Shown: positions 55,944-64,000 of the stretch, in pieces
How the letters are laid out: every line of letters begins with the position of its first letter
Position numbering within the stretch: position 1 is the stretch's first letter
From: Cymodocea nodosa
Taxonomy: Eukaryota; Streptophyta; Magnoliopsida; Alismatales; Cymodoceaceae
Reading direction: 5' to 3'
Length of the DNA: 64,000 bases
Assembly: GCA_036874045.1 (NCBI GenBank)
Contig: CM072335.1
Span: 12,234,001 to 12,298,000, forward strand
Program-made: the position numbers and the translations under genes
Notes under the pieces: generated by a model
What the model was told of the DNA's origin: nothing
What the model saw: the letters and a program-made list of their open reading frames with translations, nothing else
The model's database searches: none

Positions 55944-56447
55944 TTGTTGACTAAACAAATAGAAGAATTATAATAACTATAAATAAAGAGGACGACAACT
56001 GCTAAACCCGTAGATCTATACATTCAATTCAAGCATTTGGAACACAACGTTTGCATGCCGAAGAAGAAGACTAACAGTAAAGCCTAAATGAGTTGGCTGA
56101 GTATAAGTGTACATATATATGATTGAAAGGCTACGTTTATGATATTTTGATATCCTTATCACTGCAAACAACTAGAGTAATCAAAATCTAGACATCATGG
56201 TTTCAACTTATGACCAGTGTAGATGTACATGACATAATCGAATCACTGGCCATAAGGGAAAAAACCAACAGCACATTGATCTTGCAACCCTGCATGTTCA
56301 TTAATATTGCCAAGGTCAGTACAGCTTCGCATACATGAGGTGATAAATGAGGCCTCCAGCTCTAAGTGATACCCATAATGTTAGTATCACGTTGTCCGTC
56401 TATTCAGCCTCTAATCTCTATCTCGTTGTGCCCTTCGTATATTTCAG
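55944..56447. other. Host-like region upstream of exon-like stretch
   Basis: No repeat of the local families. Ends in TCGTATATTTCAG at 56435-56447, a plausible splice acceptor. No clear frame found. Confidence 0.35.
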
Positions 56448-56587
56448 AATGCGTACGAGTCCCATGGTGATAGACATGATTGACATGCAGGTGGCTCAAT
56501 GTATCAACGGTGGGCAGGAGTATCCTCCTGCCATCCATCAACTGCAACATTTGGCTATAGAAGTGGCAAACTCTCTATATATTGACG
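56448..56587 (+). CDS. Exon-like frame of an unidentified host gene
   Basis: 140 bases between an acceptor-like ATATTTCAG and a donor-like GACG-GTGAGA. The open frame reads MRTSPMVIDMIDMQVAQCIN then GGQEYPPAIHQLQHLAIEVA. Base composition and codon use are richer in G+C than the surrounding retroelements. I do not recognise the protein. It could be one exon of a gene whose other parts are outside or decayed; no similar copy exists in the window. Confidence 0.35.
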
Positions 56588-56890
56588 GTGAGAAAAACTC
56601 ATCGATCTTATGAGTACCTCAGTCTATCCCTAATTTAATGTGTGGACCATACAGTAAACTACTCAATCCCGTATCATGTTACACAGACCATCAGTCCAAA
56701 GGTTGACATATAAGCCAATCGAAGTGATCAAGTTAGTCAATGGTCGATGCCACCCTGTAGCAGGCAATCACGGGATTTTTCTTCGAAACTGGTACTTATA
56801 CTAAAACTACGTTAACATTCAAGACCCAGCTGCCAGCACAACTGCGGGGCTCAAAAGCAAAGTTATAGACTTCCCTATTTAGCTTCAGAT

Positions 56891-57144
56891 GAGCACGGAA
56901 AATAAACATTAGGGCATCTAAGGAACTCTTTGCCAGGCACAAAACACCGAACAAAGAACGCCAGAAGGCAGAAACACGTCCAGTTAAATCAGGAAAACTC
57001 TACTGCAAAAAGAACCCACCGGATTTCATGGCCAGGAAAGATGTCACCAACACCTATAAGGATCTGCCATGCGAACCCGCATACCGAAGGATCACCAATG
57101 GAAAGGTCGTCGCTACGGTCGTGAAGGGTCGCAACTTCAAGTAA
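56891..57144 (+). CDS. Possible last exon of an unidentified host gene
   Basis: Open frame of 84 codons ending TAA at 57142-57144; reads KELFARHKTPNKERQKAETR, GKLYCKKNPPDF, KDVTNTYKDLPCEPAYRRIT and ends VVKGRNFK. Lysine/arginine-rich, soluble, GC-richer than its surroundings. An acceptor could lie at CATTAG (56907-56912). The overlapping frames 56930-57124 (plus) and 56989-57258 (minus) seem less protein-like. Function unknown; it may be a pseudogene since 56588-56890 does not give an obvious joining frame. Confidence 0.35.
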
Positions 57145-57370
57145 ACCGAGTTTGCATGAAGTGTTGTACGTACATGGTCGTAAGTTGCATGTTGTGTTAG
57201 AATCTCCATTAAGTTTTATAGGTAAAAGTTGTATGTGGCTATTCGTATGTAGAGTCATGCATGGTATTGCCTCATTCCTGCATGGTCACTAAGGTCTCAA
57301 TTAATGTGTCCACAAACCAAGGGATGCTTGGAATGTATTAAAAAGCAACTTATTCCAAGGAAAGAATCAT
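57145..57370. other. Possible 3' flank of the unidentified gene
   Basis: No repeat or frame recognised. It passes into gypsy remnant sequence somewhere between 57370 and 57600; the boundary is not sharp. Confidence 0.25.
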
Positions 57371-57599
57371 GGGACTGTTAGTCGATCTATCAACAATTAG
57401 TGTTGATTTAGAAAAAGATCAACTCGAAAATGATGTTGCTGGTGAGAACAACAGATGAGTTCTAACCATAAAGTAAAATCTCCCTTAACCATACTACCTA
57501 ATTCACTGATGCATATATGGTAATTATCTCAACCTCATTTGTAGATTGAGTAATCAAGTGCTACTTTTTGAAACTCTAGGAAAACATGTTTCTTCCATG

Positions 57600-58566
57600 A
57601 GAAAAGCAATAGCTAGAAGTACTTTTAAAATTGTAACCTCTCCAATCACTGTTTGAATATCCCAATAACATAGGATTTTATCTAACAACATCTCCTCTTG
57701 CTCACTAGAAAGGTGGAAAGATAAAATGACTGGTAAAGTATTTTGCTCCCCTAGATAGGCATACTTAAGGTCTTATGGAAACGGTTTTAGTTTAAGAGAA
57801 TGTGGTTCTATAATAGATGGTTTCTTAGTCTCTCTTAAATCTATTTCTAAAGACTATATAATTTAATTCAAAAATACTATCACTCTCACCAATGTTAACA
57901 TCTAAGTCATAAATATGTGCTAGATCAACCTCATATTCTATAGGTGGATAATCTTCGTCATCTGTCAAATCAAAGTCATCTACCCCCTCACCCTCTTTTA
58001 TAACATCTATGAAACTTACATTAAAACTCTCAGTAACTATATTCTCAAGTTCTGGGTGAGTTCTAAAAATGTTTAGTTCAACCTTATCATCACCATATGA
58101 TATCTGCATAGACCCCTCTCTACATCCTATATATGCATCTATAGTTGCAAGGAAAGGTCTACCTAAAATTAAAGGTACATTCTTTTTCCTATTTGATGAA
58201 GGTTGGTTTTCTAGCACAATGAAATCTATGGGGTAAACAAAATCATTAACCTTAATGAGAATATCTTCAACAACATCTAATGGAGTCCTAAAAGAATGAT
58301 CAGCTAGCTGAATGAGGACCTTAGTGGGTTGAATACCATTTAATCCTAGGCTCACATACACACTAGACGACATAACATTTACTCTAGCTCCCAATCTATC
58401 AATGCCCTCTCAAAATAACTATCTTCTATTGTACAAGAGATAGTAGGAGTACTTGGATCACTATACTTCCTAGGCATAGGTTGGCAGAAATAAGTACTAA
58501 CAACTTCAGCTAAGCAAACTTTTTTAGGAGTCTTCCTAGCTCGCTTTTTTGTACATAACTCCTTAA
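57600..58566 (-). pseudogene. Ty3/gypsy protease region, broken
   Basis: Minus strand. Upstream linker KTPKKVCLAEVV ... PRKYSDPSTPTISCTIEDSY leads to the protease. The catalytic ALID-(L)GA triad is split by one missing base at about 58393, so the frame changes at the active site. 58394-57825 then reads GARVNVMSSSVYVSLGLNGI, LADHSFRTPLDVVEDILIKV, FPIDF-like PIDFIVLENQ and VPLILGRPFLATIDAY, typical of Athila/Tat proteases. Beyond it 57780-57680 reads LKYAYLGEQNTLPVILSFHL and EQEEMLLDKIL, the linker before RT; RT itself is not recognisable. The only gypsy pol sequence in the window. Confidence 0.85.
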
Positions 58567-59681
58567 GAAACTATTTCTTGGTACCCAATGCCTTTGATGA
58601 CCAAGTTTATTAAAATCATATTTCTTCTTTTTGTTTAAAAATAGTCTAATATTATCATTTATATTCTTATTAATTGCAAGTACTACTAATTTATCATTAG
58701 CTTCATACTTACTTATAGAATTATTACTCTTCTAAAAATTCTTTTTATTTTTAGATGTAGTATAACCAAGACCAAACTGATTTTTATTAGATGTTAATTT
58801 ATTTTGGTCATGCTCCTACATTTTAGTAAGATCGTACTAAGGTTTTGTACTTGTATTTAAATTTTTAGTACATATAAAATCTTTTTCTACACAAGAATTT
58901 TCAAATAAGGAACATGTAGAACCAATAATTGGTCTAATACCAATGTTTTGAATTACATACTTAGGTTTCTAAATTTCCAGTTTACTACAATTTTCTGAAA
59001 TTTTAGAAACATTAGTAACTAAATTTCCAGAACAAGGAAAAAGATTTTTAAAAACATTGATAGTCATGTTAGAAGTACATTTAGATAAATCACATTGGTT
59101 TATATTATTACTACATGATTCATCCCTTGAAGTACCTACTTCTACATATTTATTACCTTGTTTCAAAATAAAAGGAATTTTAGTCTTAGATTTACTTGAA
59201 CTACAACTAATAAATCCTTTGTTGGATTGAGATTTAGGATATTCAGGATAATCAAATCTTAAGCCAAATTTATATGACATCGTAGAGGTACTAGTTAGCT
59301 TGTCTAACTTAGTTTGACTTAAGTTCCATTTCTCAATGGTGGAATTTAAATCTAGCTCTCTCATTTTTAATTTATCAATCTCTAACTCATGATCATTTAT
59401 GTTGTTTCTCAATTTTTCATTTTCAGATTCTATCTTTAATTTTTCAACATTTATATTCTATATTTGTTCATGCAAGACACATTCATTAAATCTAAATTTA
59501 TGCAAATCTCTAGCATGATTTTCATTATACATTTAAACTTTTCTAAAGTAGTAGACAAGAAATAATTTTCTTCTTCCATAATGGATAAAGAGTTTCTAAT
59601 ATTCTTATTTTCCAATTTACAAACTTTAAGTTTTTGTAATAATGCATGATAAGCACATAATAATTCATCAAAGTTAAAATC
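58566..59681 (-). pseudogene. Copia-A-like gag fragment
   Basis: C-terminal gag part: coiled coil (ELEIDKLKMRELDLNSTIEK at 59412 onwards), YKFGLRFDYPEYPKSQSNKG, KIPFILKQGNKYVEVGTSRD, and near 58570-58640 the end word KKYDFN-type plus WVPRN-like sequence. Broken by several stops. It joins the gypsy protease remnant at 58566 and is cut by the copia-B LTR at 59682. Confidence 0.8.
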
Positions 59682-60902
59682 TATAGGATCATTGTATCAC
59701 AAGAGGGGGGTGAATTGTGTCTTTAGTAATTAAATTACTAGCGAATAAAACAAGAGCACAAAACACTCGTAAATGAAATTCTTTTCTTTATAAACTTTAA
59801 AGACAGAATTTACAATATCTTTTCAGCTCAATTACCTTCTTGACAATTTTAATACAGTAAAGTCTGATATACAATTCAAATAGAAAAATGAAGTTCTTAT
59901 TCAAAACTAATTTCGAATTGTATAAAACCTGATCTTTATGCATGTAGCTCCTTTCCTTCTTTTTGCTCAACTTCTGTATCTCTTCTTCTCTAGTTGTCGA
60001 ATATCCAGACTTCTTACGTTTATAGCTCATTTTCTGAAATTGCTTGGAATTTTGAACTTCTTCTGATGTTGGAGAATTTTTCTAGATATGAATATTCAAA
60101 CTTAACTTTTTAGTTAGGGATCTAGATTGAATATTCAGACTTGGTTTTTGAGATTGGGTTCCTCTCATTGTAATGTAGCTCATACTCTCTATTAGTAGTC
60201 GAACTCTGTTGTCTTTCATGTTCAACATGTTCATCCACTTAATCCATAATCCACGTACTAATTTTTTCTTTAATCCAAATTACTTTCTATTTGAATTTCC
60301 ACTTTCTCCACTATCATTTTGAATTTCCACGATCTCCACTCATAGATTCACCGAAACTTTATCTTCCTAGAGTCTTGTAGAATATCTTCTAACTCTTCGA
60401 TTTAGTTGAACACATCCTTTAAGTCCTGTAAAAGCTCGAATACTTATCTGTAACTCTTCGAGTTTTTGCACCTACAAAACACGTGACTAAACATAGCAAA
60501 CTTATCTGTTTGTTAATCAATTTATAAAACTCGAAGACATATCTATCCATGCGTATAAAAACTCAAACAATTATCTAACTATTCGATTTTCATTACCGAA
60601 TGCACATGAAAAACATGTGGCAACTTAAAACATTAAAAACACACGTGTAGATAACTTAACTATACGAGTTTTTAACATAACTATTCAACAAAAATGAAAT
60701 GTTAACTATCCGAAAGTTTAACTATCAAAAATCTAACTATTCAAAAACTTTAACTATCCGAAAGTTAACTATCCGAAATAAAAATGAAACTTTCTGATAA
60801 TCTGTTAACATTTAATTCGTGACAATTATACTTAGAGAATATTATTTAGACTTATTTAAAAACTTTAATAAAGCATATATCATCAAAACAAAATTCTTAA
60901 CA
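59682..60902 (-). repeat. Copia-B 3' LTR
   Basis: 1221 bp. Begins TATAGGATCATTG (TG changed to TA) and ends CTTAACA; PPT follows at 60903. Contains the AACTCTTCGAG / TAACTATCCGAAAGTT series, three copies of the latter near 60700-60780. The 77-codon frame at 59797-60030 lies inside the LTR and is not kept in the solo copy. Inserted in copia gag. Confidence 0.87.
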
Positions 60903-61030
60903 ATCTCCCCCTTTTTTATGATGTCAAAACCTAATAAGTCAAATAATCTATTTTCTCCCCCTTTTTGGCATTATAAACAAGTAAATAATCTATCTTCTCC
61001 CCCTTTAGTAATTAAGCCATTTAAATGTAA
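60903..61030 (-). promoter_or_regulatory. Copia-B PPT, present three times
   Basis: The true PPT (minus AAAAAAGGGGGAGAT) at 60903-60917 abuts the LTR. Two more runs, at about 60953-60965 and 60998-61008, each follow an AATAATCTATYTTCT word, giving a short tandem array of PPT-like sites about 45 bases apart. The third is next to TTAATTACTAAAGG. Confidence 0.7.
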
Positions 61031-61135
61031 GGAAGAAAACCTTGCTCTAAGTATATATTAATCAAAAAGATTTAGTAATCTCATTGGATTGTTGGCAATC
61101 GGATCTTTTGCTAAACTTTTAATGTCCCATCCCAA

Positions 61136-61590
61136 CTAATAAGCATGTTTTCTTTCTAATAATTTAACTTCTTCATTTTTCAGATCAAGTACTTGATAAA
61201 GTAAATCTAGAGTTAAATATATGTCGTAGTCTTGTATATTGGAAACAAGAATACCTTCTTCCACTGTTAAGTTTGAGTAAAAACAACTTATAAGTTCTGG
61301 TATAACCAGATGGCCTAGTTGTTGTGGAAGCATAGTCAACAAGCCTTGAAATTCAAACAATTGTCACATATGTGCCATCCCTTCAAACTTAACTGGTCTT
61401 GAATATTAAACTATAAAAGTTTTATATGTCTGAAATCATTCATAATAGGAATTATTTCTGAACCATAATAATGTATTGTCATCTAAATTCTATTCAGGAT
61501 TAGGTATTTTCCTATCATGATGTTCTGATCTAAGACTTGTTTCAACATTATCAGTAGCATCTAAATTTTCAAATCTTTCAAAACTGGTGG
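61136..61590 (-). pseudogene. Copia-B ORF2 fragment
   Basis: 61360-61136 reads FEFQGLLTMLPQQLGHLVIP, ELISCFYSNLTVEEG and LTLDLLYQVLDLKNEE, matching the core of family-A ORF2 (LFEFQGLIKFLP ... AFYSNL ... LIFEVLGLKNEG) at low identity. Upstream (61400-61370) a broken PVKFEGMAHM part continues it. Both ends are cut: C-terminal part by decay, N-terminal part by the gypsy LTR at 61596. It shows that ORF2 is a shared, old feature of both copia families. Confidence 0.7.
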
Positions 61591-61595
61591 AATTG

Positions 61596-63584
61596 TGTTT
61601 AGAATGAAAAAGAGCATAATATTAACAGTTAAATGATGGTTAATTGCATAATATTTAGCTTATCATATAAGAATTAAGCAATTATGTTACAATTGCACTG
61701 TTATATGCTTTAATGAAAGAATCTGCATAATTTCAGGGAATTGATGTTAATTTAGTACATTTCTTAACTATCGATAAATTGCAGACTATGAAATTCTTAT
61801 GTATCCAAATTTTCTATTATTTTGGAGAGTTATGTTTAATGTATTGGACAGTTATGTTTTAAGGAATATTTTATTATTTCTTAAAGTACACATGTCAAAA
61901 CCATAATGCATGACTTAAGTGGATTTTCGGTAAGTTATCTGTTAACTATCTGAAATGCATCTAGGCATCGGATAGTTAGGTTTTTAAGTATCCAAAATAT
62001 TTGTAATCATTAAGTTAGATTTATGCACGTGTTACAATTAAATGCTTTAGTATATCATGTGAAATGCACATGTTTAACTCATTAAGTTAGCATAACTGTA
62101 CACGTTGGGTTACATGAATGCACACTAAGGTAACGTGTTACGTTAGCAGCTTATTTCTTTATTACACGTGTTTTATAGTTAAATCAACGAAGTAAGTCCA
62201 TTGAGTTATCTGTAACTCCACGAACCATTTATTTTCTAATATGCCATTATAGCGATTGTAGAAACAAGACAGTTGAAAGAAAAACCACGATTACACGTAT
62301 CACATAGGAATTCACTTGTGGAAGGGAGAAGAAATCATCGTCGTTGATATGAATAAAGGAAATCAAACCGATCATCTAAGCAAAAGCAATTACCACTAAA
62401 GAAATATAAAAGAAAAGAAGAAAAGACGAAGGGTGTGTGTGTAGAGGAGGATAACTGAGCTATCTGCAAGCAGCATCAAAAGTTCTCTGAAGTTCCACAC
62501 CAACCAACCATCACCACCACCACCATAATCACCAACCATCGGAGGTCTGTGAGGATACTTTCCTGGTGTCGGGTCGATTCCGAGCCAAACATAGTGCTTG
62601 ACAACCACTATGAGGAGTGATCGCGTCGCAGGAAGGGAAGCCATTTTCACCAAGCACTGACTCATATCTCAAGAGATAGTAAAGCTTCTAGCCTTGGTTT
62701 CGGGTTGATGCTAGTATGCTGAAGAGGAGATCATCTTGCAATTCTGGACTCGCGATTCTATAGGGAGAGGAGGCAGAATTGTAAGTGATTAAGTTTTCAA
62801 TGGTGTAATCACGTAGCATGTAGTGATGGAAGTATTTACTGTCGATAGAAAATTTTTACATTTCACCTTTCGTTCATTTTCATGAACATCTCAAAACAAA
62901 ATACCAAAAACAACAACTTATCTATGTTTGTATTTCGTATTTAAGTGTTGTATTATTTGTTTTGTATTGTGATTAAAATTATCATTGTCAGTATTGTGAA
63001 TGTTTTATGTTTGTTTGATTCAGAAAATAGATACTAGTTTTACAGTTTACTGAAATTGATTCGTTCAAAATACTTAAAGATTTTAATGGTTACTATTTGA
63101 AATATCTGAATGTTAGTATTGCCTAATGATAAATCCAATGTTCACTAACATTAAAGAGCTTAATTGATGTTATTTACAATCTGTGGAACCGCCCAATGGT
63201 TGGCTGAATTCCTTTGTAAATAGCAGTATTAAACTGGAAAGATAGGCTCGTGGAGTTAACTTAAGTCCACAAGATTAGTCCGTTGAGTTAGCCATAACTC
63301 CACGAACTTAGTCTGTTGTGTTAACTGTAACTCAACGAAGTGATTACTGAACACATTAAGTATAATAAAAACGAAATAGTACATAATTCCTACTCAATTC
63401 TCTATGGGATCGACCTGTACTTGCACACAAATACAATATACACTGTGCACTTGTAGTTAAAATACAAATTGGAATTAATATCTAATTTGTGTGAAAGGTT
63501 GTTTGTTTACTTCTAAAAAGAAATTATTGATATAAGCATAAGGATAAATTAACCAAATAAAAAAAATAAAAGTTAACAAATGCA
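61596..63584 (+). repeat. Gypsy LTR G7 (5' LTR)
   Basis: 1989 bp from TGTTTAGAATG to near ATGCA. No PPT before it and PBS words after it: a 5' LTR whose element runs off the window. U3 has one 137-bp-type unit (61885-61990) followed by a copia-A-like segment (62020-62165). Antisense frame at 62396-62665. It is inserted in the copia-B ORF2. Confidence 0.9.
62396..62665 (-). other. Antisense LTR frame in G7
   Basis: 89 codons, MSQCLVKMASLPATRSLLIV ... GKYPHRPPMVGDYGGGGDGW, with a Phe/Leu-rich C-terminal hydrophobic end. Same position and direction as in the other LTRs; see 39682 for the longest copy. Confidence 0.4.
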
Positions 63585-63690
63585 AGTTTTCTGGTGATGT
63601 TACCTATGAACTAAACAAGTTCTCTAGTGCAGCCTAAAGCTAACCAAACAAGTTTTTTTAGCATTGTTTCCAGGGAATTGAGTAGCTAAG
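63585..63690 (+). promoter_or_regulatory. Triplicated gypsy PBS region
   Basis: Three successive AAG-T-rich-PBS words: TCTGGTGATGTTACC (63590-63604), TCTCTAGTGCAGCC (63621-63634) and TTAGCATTGTTTCCAGGGAA (63658-63677). The two later ones are preceded by AAACAAGTT. The last is nearest to the canonical end (CAGGGAATTG) and leads into AGTAGCTAAGCAA, as at 21670. Confidence 0.7.
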
Positions 63691-63755
63691 CAATTGTAAT
63701 AGCTGTTTTGTTTTAATAGCAAGAGTGTTGTGTGTTTTCTTCTATAATTGAGAAT

Positions 63756-64000
63756 ATGGCATATGCTTATGCTCAAAGATTTCTAAAACATGTAGTTAGC
63801 ATATGTGAATTTTGGATTTCTGAAGGTCACGACATTTTTGATTGTTTGAAATTGAGACGTTTGCAGATGGTTAGATCACATGAACAACAAATGAATTATC
63901 TTTAGTATAATAGAGCTGAGTATGAGAATCCTATGATTTACCCAAGTGATGGTCAGTATAGAATGTGTAATATGTTGAGAGACACAAAAGTTTGGGATAG
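63756..64000 (+). pseudogene. Leader ORF with CCHC-like motif, second copy, partial
   Basis: MAYAYAQRFLKHVVSICEF, then EGHDIFDCLKLRRLQMVRSH. The knuckle keeps the first Cys, His and last Cys but the second Cys is Trp. A TAG interrupts at 63903-63905. Runs off the window. Same place (after the PBS) as 21745-22164. Confidence 0.6.

Noticed and set aside
56989..57258. 89-codon minus-strand frame in the host-like island
   Set aside because: The plus-strand frame on the same bases has more protein-like composition. The minus frame looks like its shadow.
59797..60030. 77-codon basic frame in the copia-B LTR
   Set aside because: Low-complexity charged sequence from an AT-rich LTR; not kept in the solo LTR at 54557.

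Overview
The window looks like repeat-dense nuclear DNA of a flowering plant. It is strongly AT-rich and almost entirely built of nested LTR retrotransposons. Primer-binding sites are of the plant tRNA-iMet type (Ty1/copia) and tRNA-Asp type (Ty3/gypsy), the gag proteins are plant-type, F-box genes are present, and there is one plant-like tRNA-Gly(UCC). I cannot name the species. Nearly every coding frame is broken by stops, many explicable as C-to-T or G-to-A changes, so these are mostly dead copies.

Three families dominate. (1) Ty1/copia family A, SIRE/Maximus-like: LTRs of about 1.5-1.75 kb beginning TGTTGAG and ending CCTACA; gag with a long coiled coil, then pol; and a second ORF (ORF2) of about 740 codons between pol and the 3' LTR. 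(2) Ty1/copia family B: LTRs beginning TGTTAAG, with a related ORF2. (3) A Ty3/gypsy family with LTRs of about 1.8-2.2 kb beginning TGTTTAGAATG. Its internal region holds a gag, no recognisable pol, and an F-box gene.

Layout. 1-10311: 3' part of F-box gypsy copy 1, split at 1238-7990 by copia sequence (target duplication ATATT), then its LTR. 10345-16407: minus-strand copia with chimeric gag and truncated pol. 16408-20261: 3' half of a plus-strand copia. 20262-28329: gypsy LTR, PBS, leader ORF, a reversed LTR, gag and F-box copy 2. 28330-48758: a 20.4 kb composite insertion into copy 2, bounded by the target duplication TCATT; it holds copia C1 (28330-38717), F-box gypsy copy 3 on the minus strand (38718-43661) and copia C2 (43662-48758). 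48759-54431: rest of gypsy copy 2 and two LTRs only 80 bp apart. 54432-57370: the only host-like island, with a solo family-B LTR, a tRNA-Gly and an unidentified GC-richer gene-like stretch. 57370-61595: gypsy protease remnant, copia gag fragment, family-B LTR and ORF2 piece. 61596-64000: 5' end of another gypsy element.

The most striking signal is exchange of parts between unrelated retroelement superfamilies. Segments of copia-A and copia-B LTRs occur in the same orientation inside gypsy LTRs, and a roughly 1 kb non-coding 3' module is shared by copia C1 and the F-box gypsy elements. The gypsy family has also replaced pol with an F-box gene, carries duplicated primer-binding sites, and has a conserved GC-rich antisense frame in all seven of its LTRs.
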